A stretch of DNA of 64,000 bases, taken from positions 248,001-312,000 of the forward strand of contig JACEHZ010000592.1 in assembly GCA_017893485.1 (NCBI GenBank). The letters are read 5' to 3'. Positions 33,959 through 44,331 of the stretch are shown here, piece after piece. This stretch comes from Hemerocallis citrina (Eukaryota > Streptophyta > Magnoliopsida > Asparagales > Asphodelaceae). How positions within the stretch are numbered: the first letter of the stretch is position 1; every line of letters starts with the position of its first letter. The translations under genes and the position numbers were made by a program. The notes beneath the pieces are model-generated. The model had not been told where the DNA came from. It saw nothing but the letters and a program-made list of their open reading frames with translations, and made no database searches.

Positions 33959-34432
33959 TTATTGGATTGATTATAACTAAATACAATATCTCAGAGCATC
34001 CACTATGGTTCCGTGCTATATTATAGCTATTTGGCATTTGACTTTTAGAAAAGAATGAGTTGTGTCACTATCGTGTAAGCTAAAATTTGAGTAGACGGAA
34101 GATGTTCCGTTTGACAATAATTTAAAAAAATAAAAAAATATGAGCCAGACGGAAGAAGATCTATCGTCTGGTCGCGCGAAAAATGGAAAAAAATAAAAAA
34201 AATACCCAAACGGATGAAGATCTTCCGTCTTGAGTATTTTTTCCTTTTTTAAAAAAACAAATATGCCCAGCTGGAAGTTCTACTTCCGTCTGGGCATATG
34301 TTTAATTTTTTTTTTAAACGTAAAGAAAAGAATGAAAACTGTTCTTCCGTCTCTTTCATATTTTTTTTTTCTTAAAAACATATGAACTAGACGGAGGAAC
34401 ATCTACTGTCTATTTTTTTTTTAAATTGAGCC

Positions 34433-36036
34433 TTTTTTTTTGAGGTAAAAGGTGGAATAAGGCCACCCTGTTTCATTAATAAGAAGTTAATAAAACAACC
34501 CCGGCGTACCGGGAAAAAAAACAACAGAACAAAACAAAAGTACAATGCAGGAAGAAAATGCAAGAAAACAAACGTACACCCCCAACAAACCCTGGGGTTG
34601 GGTCTAACTACTCAAACATCAATCAACCAGAGAGTACAGTAGGTTGAAACTAAACACAAGCTGGCCTAAGCACTGTCATTACTGGTGAAGCCAGTCCCTC
34701 AGTCCAGCATCGGCCCGATCTCTACCTCCTCATCGTCAAACTCCTCTACCTGGAAAACTCTGGCTATCCTTCCTCTTGCCCCTGTTGCCGCAGCTGTAGC
34801 CCAAAAAGAGATAAGATGCATGATGTGAGTCAGGTTATCAGAAATACTATTACATGAAGCACGAAAATAAAAATTATTTCTGTTAAGCCATAACACCCAT
34901 ATTGTTGCCGCTATTGCGATGTACCACGCATCCTTCATATCGTGACGAATCGTTGCAAATTTGGGGCCAATCCACAAATCCTCATATACGCAGGGGTAGT
35001 TACCTGTTCCTAAGGCTCGGAGTACCTCAACCATAGTTGCCTTACTTCTTGGGCAATGAATGAAAAGGTGGTTTAGATTTTCCACATGTACGTCGCAGAA
35101 ACCACAGTTGGTCGCCACCTGTGGTAGTCTTTTGGCAAGGTTTTGCCTAGTGAGGATAGCATTATTGAGGACTAGCCATAAGAAAACTCTGACTTTAAGG
35201 AGAGTTTTCGCTTTCCACAACACCTGTGCCCAGCTGGGTCTGCATTCTCGAAAGTGGATCCGATGATACAGGGATCTCACCGAGAAAGCTCCCTCGCTCT
35301 CGAGTCCCCAACGCTTTTGATCAGGGCCTTGTGTGCACCTCGTGCCTGCCCGTGTGATGTGTGCTTGCATGTCAAGCAATTGCTGGTGTAAATTTGGGGT
35401 GAGTGTTCCTCGGAATGCCGGACTCCAGCCTCCCCTTTTCCAACCTTCGACAACGGACATATTCGGTTTACTCGACCTCTCATACAGCTCTGGGAACGTT
35501 TCCTTCAGGATATGGGCTCCACACCACCTATCCCACCAGAATCTGGTGGACCGGCCATTGCCGATAGTCGACATAACTGCCGAATTGAAGGGGCCGCTAG
35601 CCTTGGCAATTTCTTTCCAGAGTCGCGAAACTTTAGCCCCTACTCGGAAGCCAATGTTTCTCGTGCCTTTTCCCCTTAGATAAGGTTGAATGAAGTCCTG
35701 CCAACCTTCCCCGCTATTGTGGAATACCTTCCACCACCATTTTTCCAGCAGGGCAAGGTTCATATCTCTGAGGTCAATGATGCCTAGCCCTCCATGCTTC
35801 TTCTTCATGCAAGCGATACTCCATTTGATGAGGTGGTAACCTCCTTTATCCGAGTCCCCCTTTCCAAAGGAATCGTTTTCGAATCCGGTCAATCCTCTGT
35901 ATCACCCATCTTGGAAGCTCGAAGAATGACATGTAGTAGATTGGCAGGTTAGACAATACTGAGTTGATGAGTACCACTCTGCCCCCGAGAGACAGCGATT
36001 TACCTTTCCAGCCAGACAGTCTGCCCTCTGAGGTCG
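34433..36036 (-). mobile_element. 5'-truncated L1-type LINE
   Basis: The minus strand ends in poly(A) (T run at 34433-34441 on +) and is flanked by the direct repeat ATTGAGCC at 34425-34432 and 36037-36044, a target-site duplication. Only the C-terminal part of the reverse-transcriptase ORF is present. It is a dead-on-arrival copy of 1.6 kb inserted in the inverted-repeat element. Confidence 0.9.
34699..36036 (-). pseudogene. LINE ORF2 C-terminus (RT tail and zf-RVT domain)
   Basis: The upstream piece has GWKGKSLSLGGRVVLINSVL and FFELPRWVIQRIDRIRKRFL, the segment just after the reverse-transcriptase core in plant LINEs. A frameshift near 35870 leads into the frame 35892-34699. That frame carries KHGGLGIIDLRDMNLALLEK and GNGRSTRFWWDRW, then the zf-RVT domain (FSVRSLYHRI; a Cys-x2-Cys pair at CGFCDVHVENLNHLFIHC). 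The polymerase catalytic core and endonuclease are absent because of 5' truncation, so it cannot mobilise itself. Confidence 0.9.
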
Positions 36037-36318
36037 ATTGAGCCATTTTGAAAGTCAATTTTGACCATTCAATGCAATAGACGGAATATCTTCTTTCGTC
36101 TGTGTGAATTGTTTATTCGAAACAATTCAAATTTTTTCACAGACGGAAGATGATCGTCCGTCTTCTATAATTTGCAAATGCTATTTTACTCTGCTATATA
36201 TAGCAGAGTACTGTTTACTTTTCAGCTATAAAGTAGCTTTTTAGCAGACGATAGTGGGAGAGTTTTTCTTAAAATTTCCAATTTATAAGTTTTTAGCAGA
36301 CGATAGTGGATGCTCTCA

Positions 36319-36395
36319 TATATATAGTAGGAAACCAAATATTAAACAGATACATAACATGATATGAGACTAAATATATAATGCAATATTTAACA
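36319..36395 (-). repeat. Start of the 3' LTR of copia element 2
   Basis: On the minus strand the RNase H end is followed by AAGAGGGGG, a polypurine tract (36396-36405), then TGTTAAATATTGC, a plausible LTR start at 36395. The LTR is then interrupted by the inverted-repeat element and probably by Helitron copy 2, so its far end is uncertain. Confidence 0.55.
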
Positions 36396-36989
36396 CCCCC
36401 TCTTAAACTCACAGTGGGTCGAACAATGTGAGTTTACGTACCCACCAAGTTACGAAATCTCTGAACAGTGGGAGATTTGGTGAAGATATATGTTGTCTGC
36501 TGTGAAGAGGTAACAGAATGATCTCTGCTTCAAAGCGCTCACAACATAATGAAAATCTATCTCTATGTGCTTTGTTCGCTCATAAAAGACCGGATTGCTT
36601 ACAATGTGCAATGTACTTCGGTTATCATAATGAAGAGGAGTAGCTCTTGTAAGAGTGACACTCATATCTGATAACAGTCAACGAATATGAACAATCTCTC
36701 TAGTAGTAGTTGTCATTGCTTTATACTCAGCTTCAGTGGAAAAACATACAACAACTACATGTTTCTTGCTTCACCATGAGATCAGCGAATCACTAAGAAA
36801 TTGACAGAAACCTGTGGTAGACCGTCTGGTGGTAGGATCACCCGCCCAATCTGAATCAGAATATGCATTGAGCTCCAGTTTGGATATAGAAGGCATGAAT
36901 AATGAGAGAGTGATAGTGCCCTGAAGATATCTGAGGATCCGAAGAAGTGCACCATCGTGAACTGATGTAGGAGTGGAAACAAACTGACA
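36396..36989 (-). pseudogene. Copia element 2, RNase H remnant
   Basis: The minus strand encodes NAYSDSDWAGDPTTRRSTTG, a region with FSTEAEY, then YDNRSTLHIVSNPVFYERTK and HIEIDFHYV, the ordered RNase H motifs of copia. Stops and frame changes separate them. It is the C-terminal end of pol; the reverse-transcriptase part continues at 39863-40836 beyond the A3 solo LTR. Confidence 0.85.
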
Positions 36990-36994
36990 AACAA

Positions 36995-39857
36995 TGTAAC
37001 CCCTGTTTTCATTAACACATAATTTTGAAGGATTTTTCTGTATTTTAAATCATTAGTATTTTGTACCTATTTCCTCTTAATTGATTATATTATTATTCAA
37101 ACTATTTTATGAGCCCAATATACAAATTATTCGATTGTTTAATATTTAGTTCAAAGCCCAATTATTTAACTATGTTATAAGCCCAGTTTCGTATTTTAAT
37201 TTTATTATTTATTAAGTTGAGCCCAAAGTTGATCCCAATACTTTAATTGTTTTATTTCAATATTTTGAGCTCATGAACCAAGCATTCCACTAAACCAGAA
37301 CTCATATAATTGTGCAGATTCTACATCTACCCGTATACAATATCTTCCCACTCCCCCACTTTTCTGTCCCATACTCCAACTCTCCATCACCTTGTAACTC
37401 CCCTCACTTCTCACCCCATTATCTTATTCTTTATTATATTATTAAAATCTCCCTTCTGTTTAAAATAGAGCTTTCACCATTCTCTATCTCTCCCCTCCTC
37501 TGTCTCTAAACCAAACAGAACAGAACCCAAACAACTCGTCTTCTTCCTTCGCTCGCCTCACCAGTCCACCGCATCCGCTCTCGCTCCAACAACCTCACCA
37601 CTAATGCCATCTCCGCTGCTCGAAGCTCCACCACCAGCGCTCGCCATCCTCCCCTTCCTCCGCTCATCGCCACCATCTTCCACCGCTCGAGCCCTCCTCG
37701 CACTGCCATTTCCCTCGCCATCAACTCCAGCCATCTCAACCCCGAAGTTCCCTCCATTGCTGCCTCCTATACCATCGACTCACCGCCCGTTCCTCTTCTC
37801 CCATTCGTCTTCCTCCATCGAAGAACTCCCAAACTCGTTTCTCCCCGTCACCACTGCTGCACTCCATAGTCTCCGCCGTCGCCTTCAACCTCTCATCCTC
37901 CACCTTAGTCGCTGCCGCTTCGCAACCACTCCTTCTTCGCTCGAGCCTCCTTCGAGCAACCTACTCCTCTGCCTCCTCTCGCCCCTGCCTACGAGAACCC
38001 ACGAAGCACCTCGACCTCCTTCCGCTCGAGCCTCATCGCGCTACCCTGCCACTTGCCGTCCTGTCCCCGTCGCCTTCAATCGCGCCGCCCTTGGTCGCAT
38101 TTCTCCAGATCAGTAGCAGCTTCCATTCTCCCCCGCTCTTTCTCTCTCTCCCTCTCTGTGTCGTTATGAAGGTGAAGAAGTGTGTTGTTGGGGATTATTG
38201 AAGTTGGTGTGTGTTGTTGGGGATTATTGGGTATTGTATTGGTGTTCTGAGTTGCTGTTGGGTGTTGTATTGGTGTTTGCTGTTATGGAGAAGTGAAGTT
38301 GGTGTTGGTGTTTGGTATTGTTGGGGAGGTTGCTGTTTTGGAGTTTGTTGAAGGGTTGTGTTGCTGTTTTGGAGTTGATGCCACATTTCTTGCACGTGTC
38401 TTGCTGCCTGGGATTCTGATCCCGTTATTCTTGTCTTCAATATCGTCGTCGTCGGTTAACAGGCAAGTATCTCTTGTATAAATTCGTTTGTTCTAGTACA
38501 AGTTTCTTTGCAAAATACCACAAGTATATTCTTTGACTCTATTCGTACTATACATAATCCGTTGATCCCGTATTCATACATGATCACGAATACTTTGTCG
38601 CCATATGCATTGCATGAACACGATATACATATATACTCTTAGAACTATACAGGGTGTTGTGCATGAATTGCTTGTCTTGTTACTAGTTTGTGTGTTGTTA
38701 TAATATCTTTAATTCTTGATTAAGTTTTCTCATTCCATTGATCACATCAACATATTTTATAAATCCTAAAATATGTTTTCCTGCATTGCATAAGTCTTGA
38801 TACTCGATCCTGTCATGTTACTCGTTCTTGTTGTTGCATGTAGTTATTGTTCATGTTTGATTGTAATAAAAAGATAACAAGCCGGAGTATAAGAAGAAAG
38901 ATTTAGTAGTGGGCAATATAGAAGAGTGTACTCGGACGGGAGCTCGTGGTTTCCCGATGCAAGTTGCAAGTTACAAGTTGAAAGTTTGCGAATTATATGT
39001 TTATATGTTTCACGCTACAAGTTACACTATGTTCCACATTGCACGTATCTCGATACAAGATACTATTGACATGATTTCCTGGGTACGTGACCTATAGAAT
39101 CCACCACTAGTCTAAACGTTCACTTGATTGCGTGTAGCAACCATGTGGTATGGGACGCATGAAGTGCTACCTAGTTAGGTTAATAAAAGACATGAGATTA
39201 ATACGTACACTTGTATGATCCAATTACATGTTACATGTTCATGTTGACTCGTTTACTTACTTACTTGTTTACATGTTACATGTTCCTATTGATTTATTTA
39301 CTCGTTTACATGCATACCACTTATTCCATGATGTTTTGTTCATAATTCTGTTTACATGTTGTATTTCTCCTATTACATGATTTTGATTCCTTGCTCTTTC
39401 CCTGCTTTTGTTTCGTTTTGTAATTGTCCCGTTAGCTTGTACCACTTGTGGCCAGTGACTTGCATTAACAGGTACCTCCTTATTTCTTCTTCTTGTAATA
39501 ATATACTTGTAGACCCAGATGGAGAATTACCCGAAGATGTTGCTGATCAAAGATTTTAGTCATGTTTATTTTCATATTGCTTTAGTTCTTGTTTTATTCA
39601 TGTACTCTTTGTTGTAATGCGAGCATGTTTGACCCGTAACTACTTTGTGTTTTCCAGTTGTTGGTTATGTCATGTATTATGTCATGTACTAAGTCATGTA
39701 CTCTTGTTATCCTATTGTGATTTTATATGCTTGCGTGGTTTGTTTTGCTATCTTGTTGTTGAGTTAACTGTACAGCTTATGAATTGTGTATTCGCATAAT
39801 TCGCTGGGCCTCAGTTACGTGCCTGTGTTTCCGTATTCTGGAAAGCGGGGCATGACA
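36995..39857 (+). mobile_element. Solo LTR of family A (copy A3) inside copia element 2
   Basis: Starts TGTAACCCCTG and ends GCGGGGCATGACA, flanked by AACAA at 36990-36994 and 39858-39862 (perfect TSD). Landmarks of A1 and A2 recur in the same order: a C-rich gene-like stretch (37500-38110), ACAGGCAAGTATC at 38460, AAGATTTAGTAGTG near 38900, GTAGCAACCATGTGG near 39136 and GGGACGCATGAAGTGCTACC near 39153. No internal region is present. The C-rich stretch yields frames on + (37604-38116) and - that are not supported as genes. Confidence 0.9.
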
Positions 39858-39862
39858 AACAA

Positions 39863-40836
39863 TACTGACTGCATTAGCAATATTGGGTCTGGTTATGCAT
39901 AAGGAGACAAGCTATCCAACAATCTGTCTGTATCTAATGAGGTCAGGAAGGAGCTCACCATTTGTGGGACGAAGCTTCACATGAAGCTCTATGGAAGTAT
40001 CGGCTGATCGATTATCAGAGAGACATGCATCGGAGATAATATATGATGTGTATTTCTGTTGAGAAATAAGTATCCCTCGAGATCCATAAGCAATCTCTAG
40101 ACCCATAAAGTAGAGTAATCTGTCAAGATCTTTCATATGGAACTGCTGGTGAAGGTATTTCTGAGTGGATGCAATGCCTGCGGAATCATACCCGGTAATA
40201 ATCATGTCATCAACATATAATAATAGAAGGACCCTCTCTCGTGGTGATGACCACATAAACATAGAGTGGTAATGTGAACTCTGTCTAAAACCAGTCTGGG
40301 TGATAACACTGCGAGAATACTCACATTAGGCTCGAGGGCCTGTTTCCATACCATATATAGCTCGACGTAGATGGAAAACATGACAAGGAGGAGTGGGAAG
40401 GTCAGGAGGAGGATGCATGTAAACAACCTCAGATAAGGTACCATGAAGAAATGCATTCTCCGCGTCCATCTGATATAACGAACACTGACGAACGACAGCT
40501 ACGACAAGGAGAGTGCGAACTGTAGTCATCTATGCAACCGGAGAAAAAGTTGCATCATAATCAATGTCATGCTCGATCGAGTAAATCCTTGGCCAACTAG
40601 ACGAATTTTGTGCTGCTCAATGGAGCCATCAGGTCGATATTTGACCTTGAAGATCCACTTAAAGCTAAAAGGTTAGACGCTCACAGGCAGTGGAACAACA
40701 TCCCAAGTGCCAGTCTGATCAAAAGTACTGAACTCCTCTGCAATAGCTTACTGCCACTCGGGATATTGAATAGTTTCCTGATTGGTTCTGGGCTCACGTG
40801 TGGAGAGTATAATAGTGAGATATGCATGAAACTGTG
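39863..40836 (-). pseudogene. Copia element 2, reverse-transcriptase remnant
   Basis: Minus-strand pieces 40529-40326, 40456-40202 and 40262-39912 carry YQMDAENAFLHGTL and LRRAIYGM, then LLLLYVDDMIITGYDSAGI and QQFHMKDLDRLLYFMGLEI. Two frame changes and stops separate them. The N-terminal part (40530-40836) is recognisable but degraded. It is cut at 40836 by element A2; the rest of the element should lie beyond A2, outside the window. Confidence 0.85.
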
Positions 40837-43800
40837 TGTAACCTCTGTTTTCATTTTATGTATTTTGGAGTGTATTTTTCATTTTGTGTATTTTATCTCT
40901 CTTGTATTTTTTCTGAACCGTATATTGAATTTATTTTCAATATATATATTCATTTTATTTTATTTTTGAGCTCCTTGTGCTGTGTGATCGTCGCTTTTGT
41001 TCGGTTTCATCATTTTGATTCTTTTCTTCATTTTTGGCCTCATTATCTTCATTATATTTTTCCATGGTGATGTGATGGTATTTTGGTGGTGATTTTCCAA
41101 CCCTATGATTTTTTACCCCTAATTAGATTTTCCAGAAGCCATAGCTTTCACTATAAATTGTATTCCTATTTGAAATCTACCCAATACCCACAACCCATTA
41201 GCCCACTTTAATCCTATATTTAAACCCCCTAATCCTCTTAAACCCTAACCCTAATCTCTATTATTTCTCTCCCTCTCTTGTGCATCCGGCCTCCCCTACC
41301 CTTGCTACTCCCGGCAGCACCCAACACACCCCACATCCGGCCTCCTCCCATCAAATCCGACCACCACTCATCCACCCTACAACCGGCCATACACCATCTC
41401 TATACAAAAAACCCTACAAAACCCTACCACCCGACCACCATAATCCTCTCCCTTGTTGGCCGGATACCACCAAGACCACCATCAACACCAACAACATCAC
41501 AAACCCCTTCTCTTGGTGTTTCTTGAAGTGGGTATTCTCCACTTCGTTCGTCGCATCAAGGAGATTGTTCGTGTGGGAGTTTTTGTTCGTGGGTTTGCTT
41601 GGATTTGCGTTTGGAGAGGATTCGCTCATGGGTTTTGTTCCTAGGGCTATTTGCATCGTATTCTACTCCATAACAAGGCAAGTAACTTGTACTACAATTC
41701 CTTAGGTTGATACAAGTCAAAAAGTTCACATATAGTGTAGTTGGGTCTAAAGACAATCAAAATTTGTGTTTTTCTTGATGGTTTTTGTCTCTATTGTGTT
41801 AATTTGGCCATAGATGACTTATGACACCAATTTTGATAGGAGATAAACTAGGTTATGCCAAAAACTTGATTTTGATGCATGTATGTGATTATTTGCATGA
41901 ATTGTGTTTGATTGAATGCCCATGTGAAACTAATAGGTGTGGACATATTAATAATCCCAAATTATGATGTTTAGATGTTTGGTATGTTGTATTTCAAGTT
42001 TGGAGGTGTTTGGATCAATATTGTGAAAGTTATGATGTTCTTGATTAGAGGTGTGAAATCTATATTTGCTGCTTGTTCTATTTTGATTGTTGTTTTCGTC
42101 CATGCTACAGTCGGTATTTGAATTCCAAAATAAAAGATGAATTTTAGATAATTTTTTCTATTTTCAAATCCCACTAGTTTTTCTTGATTTGGATTTCGTA
42201 TGATTGTGTTATGAAAGTTTTGTTACAGACGTGTCGATCAATTCTAGATTCTATTTTGGGTTAGTTTTGTTAACAAATTATTTTCAAGAACTATTCTATA
42301 CATAATATCTTGATCTAATATTTTGGTAAGTGTTTCTATATGATGTTAGGGACTACCCAGATTTTTGATGAATTTTAAAGATAAATTTTGTGTGGTGTTT
42401 CATGTTCTTTTCTAAAATCTACTCATGCTGTATTTTGCTTACTGTTCAGTAAAGAACTCTATTTTCACTATACTTCCCTATATTGTATGAAAATTCTTTG
42501 TGTAATAAGAAAGTTAGTAAAATCTATATATTTTCATATCCGTTAGGTGGAATTGGATTTCGATTCACTGGTTGCGAGATATCTTAGTTTTCGTACAGCA
42601 GTGTTGAGATTTCTAGATTCTTTAAACTTTGCTTTCTTGATGCTTTGGTATTTTTGATGATATATCTATACTTACTGGAATATTATGAAACTTGTTATTT
42701 TGAGTCTAGACTGATAGGGGAATACCCCAGATTTTTCGTGGATTTATTTAATTTGTTTTATGCTGTTTTCATGCTCTTGTATTCGTTTTCCTTGTTTCTA
42801 GCTGAACATATATCATGTATTCAAATCAGTTTTAAGCTGAGATGTTGTGAATTACTATATGACTTAATTATACTCGTTGGATTTGTGTGGATGTCTAGTT
42901 TCCAAATCCTTCGACGGATCTAGGTTTGCATTTCTGTAGAGATCAGAGTCCCTGATTTAGTACTGATTGGTCTTATTGTCCTGATTATGAACATAGACTA
43001 TTTTGCCCATATATGTGAATGTATATCATCCATGCATGCTGATTTGTTTTCCTGAACCTAAACCTGATTATACCATGTTAGTTTGAAAACATTCATGCCA
43101 GTTTGTTGACCATAATAAATGGTACTAAGCCGGGGTTTACAGGAAAGATCTAGTAGTGGAAAATATAGAAACGTGTACTTGGAAGAGGACCTGTGTCCTG
43201 CCTACATGTTACGTGTTCATGACTATATGATTCACGATCATGTTTACCTGTACTTGATTGCATGCTTCCCTATAGGAAGGTGTTCTCAGAAGATAACCAC
43301 TAGGTTATACCTGTTTCCTGTACCTGACTGCATTACTTCCCTTAGGAAGGTGTACTCGGAAGAGAACCACTAGGTTCTACCTGTTCCTGTTTCCTGTACC
43401 TAAGTACACTGCTCTATGGACTCCACTATGAAATCTTACTAAGCGAAACTGTTTGTTGTAGCAACCATGTGATAAAAGTTGGGACGCATGAAGTGCTACC
43501 TAGATAGTAAAATAACAAGATTTGACTTAACATGATACCTGTTACCGGTATACCTGATACCTATTACTTGATTACCTGATTACCTGATACTTGATACCTA
43601 TTTACCTGATTACCTGATTACCTGATAATTGATTACATGTTTACCTGTTTACCTGTTCACTTGACACTTGACACATGTTACCTGTACCTATTAGTATACC
43701 ATGTTGTTAGTTAGTTTCCCCATGTGCTTGTATCCTACATTATTTGTGACCCGCAACTTGCAATTGACGGTTACTTGTTTTTCTTCTTTCCCCCTTTTTC

Positions 43801-44215
43801 CTCCAAATTTACTTATTGCAGAACAGGTGGGTCAGCTGCCTGAAGGTATTGGCGAGATGATGTTTTAAATGCTGGAGACTCTGCTTTATTATTATTATTT
43901 TCATTGTTGCTTGAACTGGAATAAAGTGTATTTGGTTATTTGGATATTATTTGTATTTGGGCGATGTGACCCAGGATATTTATTTTTCTCCAGACTCTAA
44001 TTTATTTGAGAATATTTTATTTGGTTTCAAGTAAATTTATGTTGGTAATCTGTTGCAAGTATTCATGAATGGTTGTGCCTTTTTGCTTTCGACTCTGATT
44101 ATTCCTGTGATGTGTTGCAAAGATTCTTGAAACAGCTTATGGATGATGAAAATCATTCGCTGGGCTTTTGTTACGTACTCGTATTCCGTATTTTTTGGGA
44201 AGCAGGACGTGACAG
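40837..44215 (+). repeat. 5' LTR of element A2
   Basis: Starts TGTAACCTCTGTTTTC and ends AAGCAGGACGTGACA, 3379 bp. It includes a C-rich stretch (41220-41530), GGCAAGTAACTTGTAC (41679), a two-unit repeat of about 73 bp (43255-43400: TTCCCTATAGGAAGGTG type) and short TACCTGATT runs (43540-43690). It is paired with the 3' LTR pieces starting at 47383, which differ by scattered substitutions, so A2 is clearly older than the Tat element. Confidence 0.85.
41152..41157 (+). promoter_or_regulatory. TATA box candidate in the A2 5' LTR
   Basis: TTTCACTATAAATTG lies 315 bp into the LTR. The same word is kept in the 3' LTR at 48857-48862, ahead of the C-rich segment that would be the start of the transcript. 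Confidence 0.45.
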
Positions 44216-44225
44216 GGTTTTTAGT

Positions 44226-44235
44226 GGTATCAGAA
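44226..44235 (+). other. Primer-binding site of A2 (initiator tRNA-Met type)
   Basis: TGGTATCAGA, ten bases after the LTR, is the start of the initiator-Met type site; the following bases AAACTA have diverged from A1's GCTCA. Confidence 0.75.
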
Positions 44236-44331
44236 AACTAGGTTTGGCTAATGTATTAGTTGCCTAATATATTAGACAAGCTTGGCTCAAACTGGGATCT
44301 GCACAACACTTCACCAACAATGCTTGCATAA

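Larger units (their letters stand above)
33994..36315. mobile_element. Terminal-inverted-repeat element with internal palindromes, containing a LINE
   Basis: Ends GAGCATCCACTAT and ATAGTGGATGCTC are perfect 13-bp inverted repeats flanked by TCA on both sides (33991-33993 and 36316-36318). Without the LINE the element is about 0.71 kb. Its body is a chain of short imperfect palindromes built on AGACGGAAGA/TCTTCCGTCT, for example near 34088, 34145, 34200, 34265, 36071 and 36140, separated by A- or T-runs. A 3-bp TSD would suit a PIF/Harbinger-like transposon, but TCA is not its usual target, so the superfamily is open. Confidence 0.75.

Noticed and set aside
37604..38116. 170-codon Pro/Ser-rich frame as a possible host gene
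   Set aside because: It lies in the C-rich segment of solo LTR A3, and its counterpart segments in A1 and A2 encode different, shorter products.
41278..41705. Frames of 82 and 141 codons repeated near 48983-49421
   Set aside because: They are in the paired LTRs of A2 and differ by frame-breaking changes between the two LTRs.
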